Both the position numbers and the translations under genes were made by a program. A stretch of 64,000 nt of DNA, from the NCBI GenBank assembly GCA_016776725.1, contig JADHSV010000001.1, positions 1 to 64,000 of the forward strand, given 5' to 3'. Numbering within the stretch: position 1 is the stretch's first letter; each line of letters starts with the position of its first letter. Below the pieces are notes generated by a model. The model saw only the letters and a program-made list of their open reading frames with translations. It was not told the DNA's origin and searched no databases. This document shows, one piece after another, positions 53,646-61,828 of the stretch. Origin of the DNA: Rhodospirillales bacterium. Lineage in GTDB: Bacteria; Pseudomonadota; Alphaproteobacteria; Rhodospirillales; Shumkoniaceae.

Positions 53646-56198
53646 TTAAGAAGCCATGACTTCCTTGGCTTTTCCGGCCAGTTCGCCAAGGTTATAGGGC
53701 TTGGCCAGGAAGTGGATGGTGGGGTCGCGGTCGATATCCTCGGAAATGACGTCCTCGGAATATCCCGAAACCAGAATGACCTTTACGCCGGGCATTTCCT
53801 GGCGAACCAGCTTAACAAATGTGAAGCCGTCCATCCCCGGCATGACCACATCGCTGATGATGAGATCGATCACGGTATCGGTGGAGTTGATGACCTCCAG
53901 GGCCGCTTCGCCGCTGTCGGCCTCCAGCACGTTGTATCCCTTGTTGCGAAGGGCGCGCGAGCCGAACATGCGCACGGCGTCCTCGTCTTCCACCAGCAAC
54001 ACCGACCCGCCCCCGGTCAGATCGGCCTCAGCGTATGAATTGCCTTGGACCGTCCCCGCCACGCCCGATTCGGCCTCATTCGTTTGGTAGGCATCTGCGG
54101 CCATTTCGGGCAGATAGATACTGAACGTCGTTCCGTCGCCAGGCGCGCTGTCAACGAAAATGAAGCCTCCCGTCTGGCGCACAATTCCGTAAACCGTCGA
54201 AAGGCCCAGCCCCGTCCCCGCCCCTTTATCCTTGGTCGAGAAGAAAGGCTCGAAAATCTGGCCGATGCTTTCCTTGGCGATGCCGACGCCGTTATCCGCC
54301 ACCTCGATCAACACATAAGCGCCGGGGAGCATCAACTCGTGCCCGCGATTGACCGGAGCGTCGATTACCACATCGGACGTTCGAATGGTCAGGGTGCCAC
54401 CGCCTGGCATGGCGTCCCGCGCGTTCACCGCCAAATTGATAATAACCTGATCGAACTGAACCGGATCGACCCGCACGAGCCCAACGTCACGCCCGTGTTC
54501 GATCACCAGTTCAACGGTTTCGCCCATAAGCCGGCCAAACATGTGGGAAAGGTCGGCAAGCGCATGTCCCACATCCAGATCCACGGGTTTAAGCTTTTGC
54601 TTGCGCGAAAACGCCAGAAGCTGACGCACCAGATTGGTTGCGCGATTGGCGTTCTGCTTGATCTGCATGATATCGGCGAACGCCGGATCATCCGGGCCGT
54701 GACGTCCCAGCAAAAGATCCGAAAAGCCAATAATCGCGGTCAGCATATTATTGAAGTCGTGAGCGATACCGCCCGCCAGTTGCCCCACGGCATGCACCTT
54801 CTGCGCCTGGGTAAACTGAACCTCCAGAGATTTCTGTTCGGTCGTATCAATGAAGTGCAACACCAGACCCGACACTTCACCCGCATCGTCTTCCATGCGG
54901 CTGGCAAACAACGAAACTGTTAATTCGCGCTCGCCGGCGGCGGGCATTCGCACCTCGATATGGGCGGCGCGCGAGGTTCCCATAACCACCTTGGAAAGCT
55001 GCGCGGCCACGTCGGAGCGATCTTCCTTGCTGATACGCTCGGCCAGCGGCCGATCAATCACCGCTTCGCGATGAAGGCCAAGCAATTTCAAAAACGCCCG
55101 GTTGCTATCGGCAACATTACCCTGGAGATCGAGAAGAACGATTCCCACCGGCGCCTCGTCGTAAAGCCAGTGCAGCCGCGATAGCGCCGAAGCGACGGGA
55201 TCGGCTTCGGTGCGCCACATGACTTCGCGAAGAACCATGGACCGGCTGTAAACCATATGGCCGGTGCGGTCGGTCCGCACCGATTGAAGCAAGGTTGCCG
55301 GAAAGGTCGTTCCGTCGGCGGCTTCCAGCGTTACTTCGCCGTGCATGGGGCCATCGTCGTTACCCGAAGCCCATGTTTCACCCGATGCGATGACGAAATC
55401 GGCGAAGACCGTATTGCCGTCACGAAGGCTGGCGACGGGAACCCCAATCCATTTGGCCAGGGTCTCGTTGGCGTGCAGAATTTTTCCGTCCGGCCCCACC
55501 GAGAAAAAACCGGCCGGAAGATGGTCCAGAAAATCGGCCAGCATTTCTTCTTCGCCGCGGCGAACGGCGTCCATTTCGCGTCGCGCCGTTATGTCTTCGC
55601 CACGCCACACTGCGTGCCCCTCAAATCCGGGAAGCGGACGAACGGAAATACGCCGCCATTCGACCACGCCCTTCGACACCTTGAACGGCAACTCGGCAAC
55701 GCCCGCCACACCGGCCACCGCCGCCGCCCGCAATCGCCTGAGTTCTTCGACGGAACGTTCCCCTCCAGCCAGAATCGACTGAATGGCATCCAGGGAAGTC
55801 GCCATGAAAAACAGGCGTAGAAATGCCGAGTTGGCATAAACGAAATCGCCGTCAGCCGCCGTAATCAGCCGCGCATTCGGGTTTTGCTCGCTGGCGGCAA
55901 GAAGAAGCCCGGTGACGGGATCATCGGCCTGACGGCGGCCCAGCGCCCAGGCGAAGACAAACGCGGAAACCAACGCGCATACCCCCGCGGCCGCGATCGC
56001 CGACATGGAGGCCCCCGTCAAGGCGCCCAAACCCGATACCCCCGCGAAAACGGCGATGAAGACGCCCCACACCAATGGGCGTAGCGCCAATTCGCGCAAG
56101 CCGGAACCACGGCGCCGCACCGGCTCGGGAACGGAAGGCTCACCGTGCTGCTCGGCAACCGGGTTGGTTTCTTCGCGACGTTCGTCCGTCCCCGTCAA
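53646..56198 (-). CDS. cckA: Cell-cycle hybrid histidine kinase CckA
   Basis: The top kinase of the CtrA phosphorelay. The 850 residues run as follows: two membrane segments (about 40-90), three PAS-like regions (about 100-440), the dimerisation/phosphoacceptor motif GGIAHDFNNMLTAIIG with His481, the ATPase domain (NLAVNARDAMPGGG, VADNGVGI, TGLGLSTVYGIV), and a C-terminal receiver with phospho-acceptor Asp783 in IISDVVMPGMDG. The HDFNN motif with an attached receiver is characteristic of CckA. It follows flhB by 24 bases, so it ends a flagellar operon. Confidence 0.92.
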   Translation of the reverse strand: MTGTDERREETNPVAEQHGEPSVPEPVRRRGSGLRELALRPLVWGVFIAVFAGVSGLGALTGASMSAIAAAGVCALVSAFVFAWALGRRQADDPVTGLLLAASEQNPNARLITAADGDFVYANSAFLRLFFMATSLDAIQSILAGGERSVEELRRLRAAAVAGVAGVAELPFKVSKGVVEWRRISVRPLPGFEGHAVWRGEDITARREMDAVRRGEEEMLADFLDHLPAGFFSVGPDGKILHANETLAKWIGVPVASLRDGNTVFADFVIASGETWASGNDDGPMHGEVTLEAADGTTFPATLLQSVRTDRTGHMVYSRSMVLREVMWRTEADPVASALSRLHWLYDEAPVGIVLLDLQGNVADSNRAFLKLLGLHREAVIDRPLAERISKEDRSDVAAQLSKVVMGTSRAAHIEVRMPAAGERELTVSLFASRMEDDAGEVSGLVLHFIDTTEQKSLEVQFTQAQKVHAVGQLAGGIAHDFNNMLTAIIGFSDLLLGRHGPDDPAFADIMQIKQNANRATNLVRQLLAFSRKQKLKPVDLDVGHALADLSHMFGRLMGETVELVIEHGRDVGLVRVDPVQFDQVIINLAVNARDAMPGGGTLTIRTSDVVIDAPVNRGHELMLPGAYVLIEVADNGVGIAKESIGQIFEPFFSTKDKGAGTGLGLSTVYGIVRQTGGFIFVDSAPGDGTTFSIYLPEMAADAYQTNEAESGVAGTVQGNSYAEADLTGGGSVLLVEDEDAVRMFGSRALRNKGYNVLEADSGEAALEVINSTDTVIDLIISDVVMPGMDGFTFVKLVRQEMPGVKVILVSGYSEDVISEDIDRDPTIHFLAKPYNLGELAGKAKEVMAS

Positions 56199-56222
56199 TC
56201 GAAGGTTACCTCCGCCTTTTCT

Positions 56223-57305
56223 CTATCGGTTCAGCGCCTGGGGCATTTTACCCCTCAAACGCATAACATATCCGATAACTTCCGCGACCGCCTTGAAATG
56301 TTCAGGCGGAATTTCCTCGTCAAGTTCGACCGCCGCATAGAGAGCCCTGGCCAAAGGCGGGTTTTCAACAATCGGAATTTCATTTTCCTCGGCCACCTCA
56401 CGAATTCTGAAGGCCAGCGAGTCCATACCCTTGGCAACCAGAACCGGTGCGCTCATTTCCTCCATATCGTACTTCAACGCAACTGAATAATGGGTTGGGT
56501 TCGTAACAACAACATCGGCTTCGGGAACGGCCGCCATCATACGCATTCGCGCACGCTGGGTGCGGATTTTTCGTATCTGCGCCTTGATGTGGGGGTCGCC
56601 TTCCGACTGCTTATGCTCATCCTTGAGCTCTTGTTTGCTCATGCGCAGTTTCTTCGTGTGATTGTACTTCTGATACATGAAATCGAGGATGGCGATGGCC
56701 GTCATCACCGCAATGGTTCCGCCGAACAGCCACATGACCACCAGATGCAGGCGCTGCAAAGTAAACACCAAATTGGTCATGGGCAGAAGCTTCAGATCTC
56801 CGAACAACGGCAAGACCAGACCCAGGGCTACAATGGCGACAAGGGCCAACTTGATAAGCCCCTTCACGAACTCGACCATCTGCCGGACCGAAAACTTGTT
56901 CTTGATGCCCTTGATCAGCGAAATCTTGCTGATCTCGGGCTTGATTTTCGACGGCGCGAAAAGAAAGCCGGTCTGCCCGGCATTCGAGGCGAGGGCGGCG
57001 ACGACCAGGATTCCGATAAACGGGCCCAGGATCACCACAAGATCAAGGATCACCCGAACGAATACCAGACGCAATTGCTCGGGATTGATATCGATTGCAT
57101 GAGGTGCCTGCAGGAATGTGGCCCCGGTTTGCTTGACGCCGGACATGATATCCGGCGCCATAATGAACAGCGCCATGGAGGCAGCCAGAAGCATGCCCCA
57201 GCTTTTGATTTCCTGGGACGTCGCCACATTGCCCTTATCCCGTGCTTTCTGAAGCTTTTTTGGAGAAGGCTCTTCTGTTTTCTGGGCGTCGTCTTCTTCT
57301 GCCAT
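56223..57305 (-). CDS. flhB: Flagellar export apparatus protein FlhB
   Basis: Export-gate switch protein of 360 residues. Four membrane segments occupy about residues 33-210. The cytoplasmic domain has the autocleavage motif NPTH (269-272) in VVTNPTHYSVALKYD. The gene follows fliR by 10 bases. A separate short gene at 59871 encodes only the FlhB C-terminal fragment type. Confidence 0.97.
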   Translation of the reverse strand: MAEEDDAQKTEEPSPKKLQKARDKGNVATSQEIKSWGMLLAASMALFIMAPDIMSGVKQTGATFLQAPHAIDINPEQLRLVFVRVILDLVVILGPFIGILVVAALASNAGQTGFLFAPSKIKPEISKISLIKGIKNKFSVRQMVEFVKGLIKLALVAIVALGLVLPLFGDLKLLPMTNLVFTLQRLHLVVMWLFGGTIAVMTAIAILDFMYQKYNHTKKLRMSKQELKDEHKQSEGDPHIKAQIRKIRTQRARMRMMAAVPEADVVVTNPTHYSVALKYDMEEMSAPVLVAKGMDSLAFRIREVAEENEIPIVENPPLARALYAAVELDEEIPPEHFKAVAEVIGYVMRLRGKMPQALNR

Positions 57306-57315
57306 ATTGCACCTG

Positions 57316-58077
57316 CTATGGGATTATGAAGGCCGCGTACATCTCGCTGAAGCGCGCCATGAACATCAGCATGATGCTGGAAACAACCAAAACCATCACC
57401 GACAACTGGGTCATGATCTGAATGGGCAAACCAAAGAAGAATACGGGCAACGCGGGCATCAGGCGTCCAAGAATACCAAGCATGACGTAGTGCGTAATTC
57501 CCGTAACCAGAAACGGCGATGCCAACTGTACGCCAAGGATAAAACTGTCCATGACACGCCGTGCGAACATTTGCGCGAAATCCCCCAGCATGGGCATCTC
57601 GCCGGGGACGAAAAGATCGTAACTCTGGACGACGGCCCGCAACATCAGATGATGGATATCCATCGCGAAAACCAATACCGCGCCCATGGTCATCAGAAAT
57701 CCGGAGATGACCGACCCCTGCTGTTCGGATATGGGATCCTGAATAAATGCATTGGCCATGGATGATAGATACGAAATCACGGTTCCGGCGGTATGCAACG
57801 CCCCCATGGCGACTCGGCCCAAAAGACCAAATACGCTGCCGATCACAATTTCACCCAAAATCAGCAAAACCAGGCCGACGGCGCTTTCCGGGATCACCGG
57901 AAGGTCGTTGATGAGCATCGGCATGACGACAAAACTGACAGCCAGCGCGAGAAGCAGGCGGATATTCACCGTAACATACGAAGCGCTGAAAGCCGGCATA
58001 AACGCAAAGGCGGCGCCAAGGCGTGCGAAAATCAGAAAAAATCCAAAAAGATTAAGATTCAGCAGCTCGCTTAGCAT
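57316..58077 (-). CDS. fliR: Flagellar biosynthesis protein FliR
   Basis: Membrane component of the type III export gate. The 253 residues have five to six hydrophobic segments. Typical stretches are RLGAAFAFMPAFSASYVTVN at the N-terminus, EIVIGSVFGLLGRVAMGALHTAG in the middle, and ASPFLVTGITHYVMLGILGRLMPALPVFF towards the C-terminus. It starts eight bases after fliQ. Confidence 0.96.
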   Translation of the reverse strand: MLSELLNLNLFGFFLIFARLGAAFAFMPAFSASYVTVNIRLLLALAVSFVVMPMLINDLPVIPESAVGLVLLILGEIVIGSVFGLLGRVAMGALHTAGTVISYLSSMANAFIQDPISEQQGSVISGFLMTMGAVLVFAMDIHHLMLRAVVQSYDLFVPGEMPMLGDFAQMFARRVMDSFILGVQLASPFLVTGITHYVMLGILGRLMPALPVFFFGLPIQIMTQLSVMVLVVSSIMLMFMARFSEMYAAFIIP

Positions 58078-58085
58078 AATCGCGG

Positions 58086-58358
58086 CTAACCGAGACCAAG
58101 GCCAATAATGCGATCAAACAGTCCACGCCCGAAATCGGTAACCGTTTTGATCATAAAAGGCATGAAAACGACCAGCCCAACGAACACGGCTATAATTTTG
58201 GGAACGAAAGTCAGCGTCATTTCCTGGATCGTCGTCAGGGCCTGAAAGATGGCGATCGTCAAGCCGATGGCAAGTGCGGCCAGAAGTAGCGGGCCCGCTG
58301 TCTTGAGAACGGTGAACAGCGCATCGCGACCGACTTCGAGAACATCGACCTCGTTCAT
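58086..58358 (-). CDS. fliQ: Flagellar biosynthesis protein FliQ
   Basis: A 90-residue export-gate protein with two membrane hairpin segments (TAGPLLLAALAIGLTIAIFQ and IIAVFVGLVVFMPFMIKTVT) and the conserved LTTIQEMTLTFVPK motif, seen here as ALTTIQEMTLTFVPKI. It follows fliE by 22 bases. Confidence 0.96.
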   Translation of the reverse strand: MNEVDVLEVGRDALFTVLKTAGPLLLAALAIGLTIAIFQALTTIQEMTLTFVPKIIAVFVGLVVFMPFMIKTVTDFGRGLFDRIIGLGLG

Positions 58359-58380
58359 AACCGTAAAGCCCCCGGCCGGA

Positions 58381-58704
58381 TTAAATCGGCATCCGGGTGA
58401 TTTCCTTGTATGCCTCGATAACCTTGTCGCGAACGGAAACCACCGTTTGAAGGGTCACTTCGGCCTCGGCAACCGCCGTAATCACCTGATTTAGGTCGGC
58501 ATTGTCACGGATACCCTGAACGGAAAGATGTTCGCTCCGCTCTCCGATTTTCCTGGCCTCTTCGAGCGCGCCTTTCACCAGATCGGCGAATTCGTCGCCA
58601 CCGGCGGCCGGTTTGTCCCGCGCGTCGAGCCCCTTCCCCGCGCCGGTCGCCGCACGGGTATAGGCGCCCATTACATTGGCAATATTTTGTGCAGGTGTCG
58701 GCAT
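58381..58704 (-). CDS. fliE: Flagellar hook-basal body protein FliE
   Basis: A 107-residue adaptor between the MS ring and the rod. The C-terminal half, SVQGIRDNADLNQVITAVAEAE then LQTVVSVRDKVIEAYKEITRMPI, is the FliE signature. It lies 57 bases after flgC. Confidence 0.95.
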   Translation of the reverse strand: MPTPAQNIANVMGAYTRAATGAGKGLDARDKPAAGGDEFADLVKGALEEARKIGERSEHLSVQGIRDNADLNQVITAVAEAEVTLQTVVSVRDKVIEAYKEITRMPI

Positions 58705-58761
58705 CTCTCCTCCTGTTACGTCAAGCCCACCACGGTTCCCGTCAGGTTTTTTTCACAAGCC

Positions 58762-59172
58762 CTAACGCAGAATGTCGATGGTGGCGTTAAGCATGGCCTT
58801 AGAGGCCTTGATTACGCTCAGATTGGCTTCATACGACCGCTGCGCCTGGCGCATATCGGTCATTTCAATCAAACTGTTTACGTTGGGTGTTAGTACGTAC
58901 CCGTCGGCGTCGGCGGCCGGATGGTTCGGATTAAACTGTTTGTTGAATTCGCTTTTATCGGGGCGGATATCGTCAACCCGTACCGTTTTCAGCCCAACCC
59001 GGCGATCCAACTCGTTACGAAAGGTCACCACCTTGCGTCGATAGGGATCCTGGCCCGGTTCGCGCGGCAGCGAGTCGGCATTGGCCATGTTTTCCGAGAT
59101 AACGCGCAGTCTAGTCCCCTGCGCCCGCATTCCGGCGGCCGAAATCTTGAAGGTCTTCAGTAAATCATCCAT
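58762..59172 (-). CDS. flgC: Flagellar basal-body rod protein FlgC
   Basis: Proximal rod protein of 136 residues. The N-terminal segment FKISAAGMRAQGTRLRVISENMANADS and the C-terminal MTDMRQAQRSYEANLSVIKASKAM are the conserved rod coiled-coil ends. It follows flgB by 18 bases. Confidence 0.96.
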   Translation of the reverse strand: MDDLLKTFKISAAGMRAQGTRLRVISENMANADSLPREPGQDPYRRKVVTFRNELDRRVGLKTVRVDDIRPDKSEFNKQFNPNHPAADADGYVLTPNVNSLIEMTDMRQAQRSYEANLSVIKASKAMLNATIDILR

Positions 59173-59190
59173 CCGTCGACATCCATTCCG

Positions 59191-59595
59191 CTAGCGACTC
59201 TTGACCGCCAAGACGATCATACTCAGCTGCTTGGCGTACAGCTTGGTCGTCAGTTTATGGCTGGTGTTGGTTTCGTGAATTTTCGCCATCTGCTCTTCAA
59301 GGACGATGGCGTTGTCCGCCGGCGACGTCTCGAACGGATGGCGGTCCGTTTCCTCGGCGAAATCGCGGATGCGCTTGCGTCGCCCGCCGGCATGGCCAGC
59401 TTGGGTGACTTCCATATTCAACTGCATGGATTCGCGGCGCACCATCTGCTCGAACCTGAACGCTTTAAGGTCGCGCGCCTTGAACTTGGGGGTGTCCGCA
59501 TTGGCAACGTTATGCGCCAGGACTTCCTGACGCTGCGTCAGCCATGCCAAACGCTTTTTGGCCATGGCGAAGAACGAGATCTTGTTGAGATCCAT
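59191..59595 (-). CDS. flgB: Flagellar basal-body rod protein FlgB
   Basis: Proximal rod protein of 134 residues, first gene of the flgB-flgC-fliE-fliQ-fliR-flhB-cckA run. LAWLTQRQEVLAHNVANADTPKFKARDL at the N-terminal end and LTTKLYAKQLSMIVLAVKSR at the C-terminus are typical. It is divergent from the fliO/fliP operon, with a 275-base AT-rich control region between them. Confidence 0.96.
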   Translation of the reverse strand: MDLNKISFFAMAKKRLAWLTQRQEVLAHNVANADTPKFKARDLKAFRFEQMVRRESMQLNMEVTQAGHAGGRRKRIRDFAEETDRHPFETSPADNAIVLEEQMAKIHETNTSHKLTTKLYAKQLSMIVLAVKSR

Positions 59596-59798
59596 CTTTC
59601 ACAAATCCATCTGTCGCCGGCGCCCATGCCAGCCTTTGTCCCAGCTACAAAGTATGGGGATACCCCCTTAAGAAACCGTAAAAAGGGGTTTCTCGCGCGC
59701 TCTGAACCACCTGCCTAAGCCCTCGTCGAATTTGATTCAAGAGCCGGTCTCTTGCCTTTAACGAATTGATTTTATTTATTTTTTTTCGCTGCGATCAT

Positions 59799-59813
59799 TT
59801 AAATAAATTTTAA
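59799..59813. promoter_or_regulatory. Candidate CtrA box in the divergent flagellar control region
   Basis: TTAAATAAATTTTAA, an exact TTAA-N7-TTAA spacing, lies between flgB (minus) and the export operon (plus). Early flagellar genes are classical CtrA targets. The AT-rich context makes a chance match more likely than for the other two sites. Confidence 0.4.
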
Positions 59814-59870
59814 GCATGTTCGCGCAGACTTGGTTTTGGTTTTAAGGGCGGTAGATAGACGGAAAATCAC

Positions 59871-60209
59871 TTGGCCGATTCGGGTAACCCAAACAACACC
59901 AAAGACGATGCGCCTCAAAAGGCCGTAGCCCTGGGCTACGAGCCTGAGGCCGACCAGCGCCCGAAAGTTCTGGCCGCCGGACATGGGGCCGTGGCCGAGC
60001 AGATTCTTCAAATCGCCTTCGCCAACGATATCAAGGTTCGCGAGGACGCCGATTTGGTCGAGGTTCTGAGCTCGGTGAATATCGAAAGTGAAATCCCCGT
60101 CGAGGCGCTGGCCGCCGTCGCGGAAATTCTGGCCTACGTTTACCGCGCCAATAATTCAACGAACCCGCCACCGGACTTCGGCTGCGCCTCAAAGGATGGT
60201 GCGTCATGA
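59871..60209 (+). CDS. Stand-alone FlhB C-terminal domain protein (FlhX-like)
   Basis: A 112-residue protein starting at TTG. From about residue 18, AVALGYEPEADQRPKVLAAGHGAVAEQI aligns with the part of FlhB directly after the NPTH cleavage site (AVALKYDMEEMSAPVLVAKG). The similarity continues through VLSSVNIESEIPVEALAAVAEILAYVYR. It therefore resembles a free FlhB C-terminal cleavage product, as in FlhX proteins that can partly replace cleaved FlhB. There is no membrane segment. It overlaps the next gene by four bases. Confidence 0.83.
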   Translation: MADSGNPNNTKDDAPQKAVALGYEPEADQRPKVLAAGHGAVAEQILQIAFANDIKVREDADLVEVLSSVNIESEIPVEALAAVAEILAYVYRANNSTNPPPDFGCASKDGAS

Positions 60210-60562
60210 CCGACAATTCGAATGCCGACGGCACGAGCGCTGACGAGAGGCCCGATGTCGTTTCGGAGATGGCCAAGGTGGCGTCAGTTATCGCCACTGC
60301 CCGGCGCATGCTGGAAGAAGGCAAGATGATCGACCTGTCGGCGTTGAGCGGAAAGGTCGAAGCGCTTTGCGCTCAAGGCATCAGCGCCCCGCGCGAGGAA
60401 CGCGAGGCGGTGGCTCGTGCGCTGGAAGAACTGGTCGAGGCGCTGGATGGCCTCGCCCAGGACTTGAAAACACAGTTTAAGGCCCTGGAAGACGAAGGGG
60501 CCGAAAGCACGTCGCGCCAACAGGCGTTGAATGCTTACGGCCAAGCGAAACCAAAGAAGTAG
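60206..60562 (+). CDS. Hypothetical protein of the fliO/fliP operon
   Basis: A 118-residue soluble, acidic and helical protein that I do not recognise. The core, MAKVASVIATARRMLEEGKMIDLSALSGKVEALCAQGI, resembles short helical adaptor proteins found beside flagellar export genes, and the C-terminus is a coiled coil. Its ATG overlaps the FlhX-like stop, so translation is coupled. It lies 24 bases before fliO. A flagellar chaperone or export-regulator role is only an inference from context. Confidence 0.72.
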   Translation: MTDNSNADGTSADERPDVVSEMAKVASVIATARRMLEEGKMIDLSALSGKVEALCAQGISAPREEREAVARALEELVEALDGLAQDLKTQFKALEDEGAESTSRQQALNAYGQAKPKK

Positions 60563-60586
60563 CCGCCCCGGCGAAGGAAATTGGGC

Positions 60587-60925
60587 ATGGATTTAGGATA
60601 CGGCGAATATTTTCAGTTTCTGTTTGCGCTGATATTCGTTCTGGCACTGATTGCGGTACTGGCCGCCGTGGCCCGCCGCTACGGTTTGGGCTACCGCCGG
60701 CCGACGCGCGGAAAGACCGATCGGCGGCTTTCCCTGGTCGAGGTAATTCCGATCGACGCCAAACGCAGGCTTGCCCTGTTTAGGCGCGATTCCCAGGAAT
60801 ACCTGGTGCTGATGGGCGCCACATCCGATTTGCTGCTGGAAGGCGCTATTCCCGCCCCGGCCGATGATTTCCAGTCGGCGCTGTCAAGTGCTGTGGCCGA
60901 CGACGACGCGGAGAGCCCCTCATGA
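60587..60925 (+). CDS. fliO: Flagellar biosynthetic protein FliO
   Basis: A 112-residue protein with one N-terminal membrane segment (about 9-30, FQFLFALIFVLALIAVLAAV) and a small cytoplasmic domain containing RRLSLVEVIPIDAKRRLALFRRDSQEYLVLMG, the FliO pattern. FliO helps assemble FliP. The ATG at 60587 is preferred to the TTG six bases earlier. It overlaps fliP by four bases. Confidence 0.88.
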   Translation: MDLGYGEYFQFLFALIFVLALIAVLAAVARRYGLGYRRPTRGKTDRRLSLVEVIPIDAKRRLALFRRDSQEYLVLMGATSDLLLEGAIPAPADDFQSALSSAVADDDAESPS

Positions 60926-61686
60926 ACCCCCGCACCGCCCGGGCGTTTTGCCAGATCGCACTCATCGTCATTACCACGATGGCCATGATTTTGATGAGCG
61001 CGCATTTCGCTTCCGCCCAGACTTTTTCCATGGATCTCGGCCCCGGCGGCGGCACCGCGACGGGGCGCATTGTTCAGTTATTGGTCTTGCTCACGGTGCT
61101 CAGTCTGGCGCCGTCGCTGCTGGTCATGATCACGTCGTTCACACGCATCGTCGTCGTTCTCAGCTTCCTGCGCACCGCCATGGGAACCCAGCAAACACCA
61201 CCCAACCAGGTACTCATAAGTCTGGCGTTGTTCCTGACGCTCTTCGTCATGATGCCGGTCATGCAGGAATCCTACGACGAGGGCATTGCGCCATTGATGG
61301 CCGAACAGATCGACGAGTTCGAGGCCTTTGAGCGCGCCATCAAACCGATCAAGGGCTTCATGATGAGCCACGTGCGCGAACAGGATTTGATACTGTTCTC
61401 CGACCTTTCGGGCGAAACCGACGAGGTGCTGCGCACCGACATGCCGCTGCGCATCCTGATCCCGGCCTTCATCATCAGCGAACTGAAGCGGGCCTTCGAA
61501 ATCGGTTTTTTGGTCTTCGTGCCCTTCCTCGTCATCGACATGGTGGTGGCTTCGGTCCTCATGTCCATGGGCATGATGATGCTGCCGCCCATCATCATCG
61601 CACTCCCCTTCAAGATCATCTTCTTCGTGCTGGTAGACGGCTGGTACCTCATCGTCGGCAGCCTGGTGAAAAGTTTCGGGGGGTAG
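60922..61686 (+). CDS. fliP: Flagellar biosynthetic protein FliP
   Basis: Core export-gate protein of 254 residues with a signal peptide and four membrane segments. Conserved stretches are LAPSLLVMITSFTRIVVVLSFLRTAMG, TPPNQVLISLALFLTLFVM, MPLRILIPAFIISELKRAFEIGF and MGMMMLPPIIIALPFKIIFFVLVDGW. It ends the plus-strand operon; fliQ and fliR are in the divergent operon. Confidence 0.97.
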   Translation: MNPRTARAFCQIALIVITTMAMILMSAHFASAQTFSMDLGPGGGTATGRIVQLLVLLTVLSLAPSLLVMITSFTRIVVVLSFLRTAMGTQQTPPNQVLISLALFLTLFVMMPVMQESYDEGIAPLMAEQIDEFEAFERAIKPIKGFMMSHVREQDLILFSDLSGETDEVLRTDMPLRILIPAFIISELKRAFEIGFLVFVPFLVIDMVVASVLMSMGMMMLPPIIIALPFKIIFFVLVDGWYLIVGSLVKSFGG

Positions 61687-61828
61687 GTGCAGGGCGTATT
61701 GCCTTTACACTAGATTAGGTTATTATAAAAAAAACGTTGATTTTTTTATACTCCGGGCCGCAATTAGTAAAATCGGCGCGAAATTTTTCTAGTTGAAAAC
61801 GGTCGTCTGCGGATGCACGGGGTGCGGT

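Noticed and set aside
59596-59870. Sigma54 promoter in the flagellar divergent region
   Set aside because: I could not find a GG-N10-GC arrangement with adequate flanking bases on either strand.
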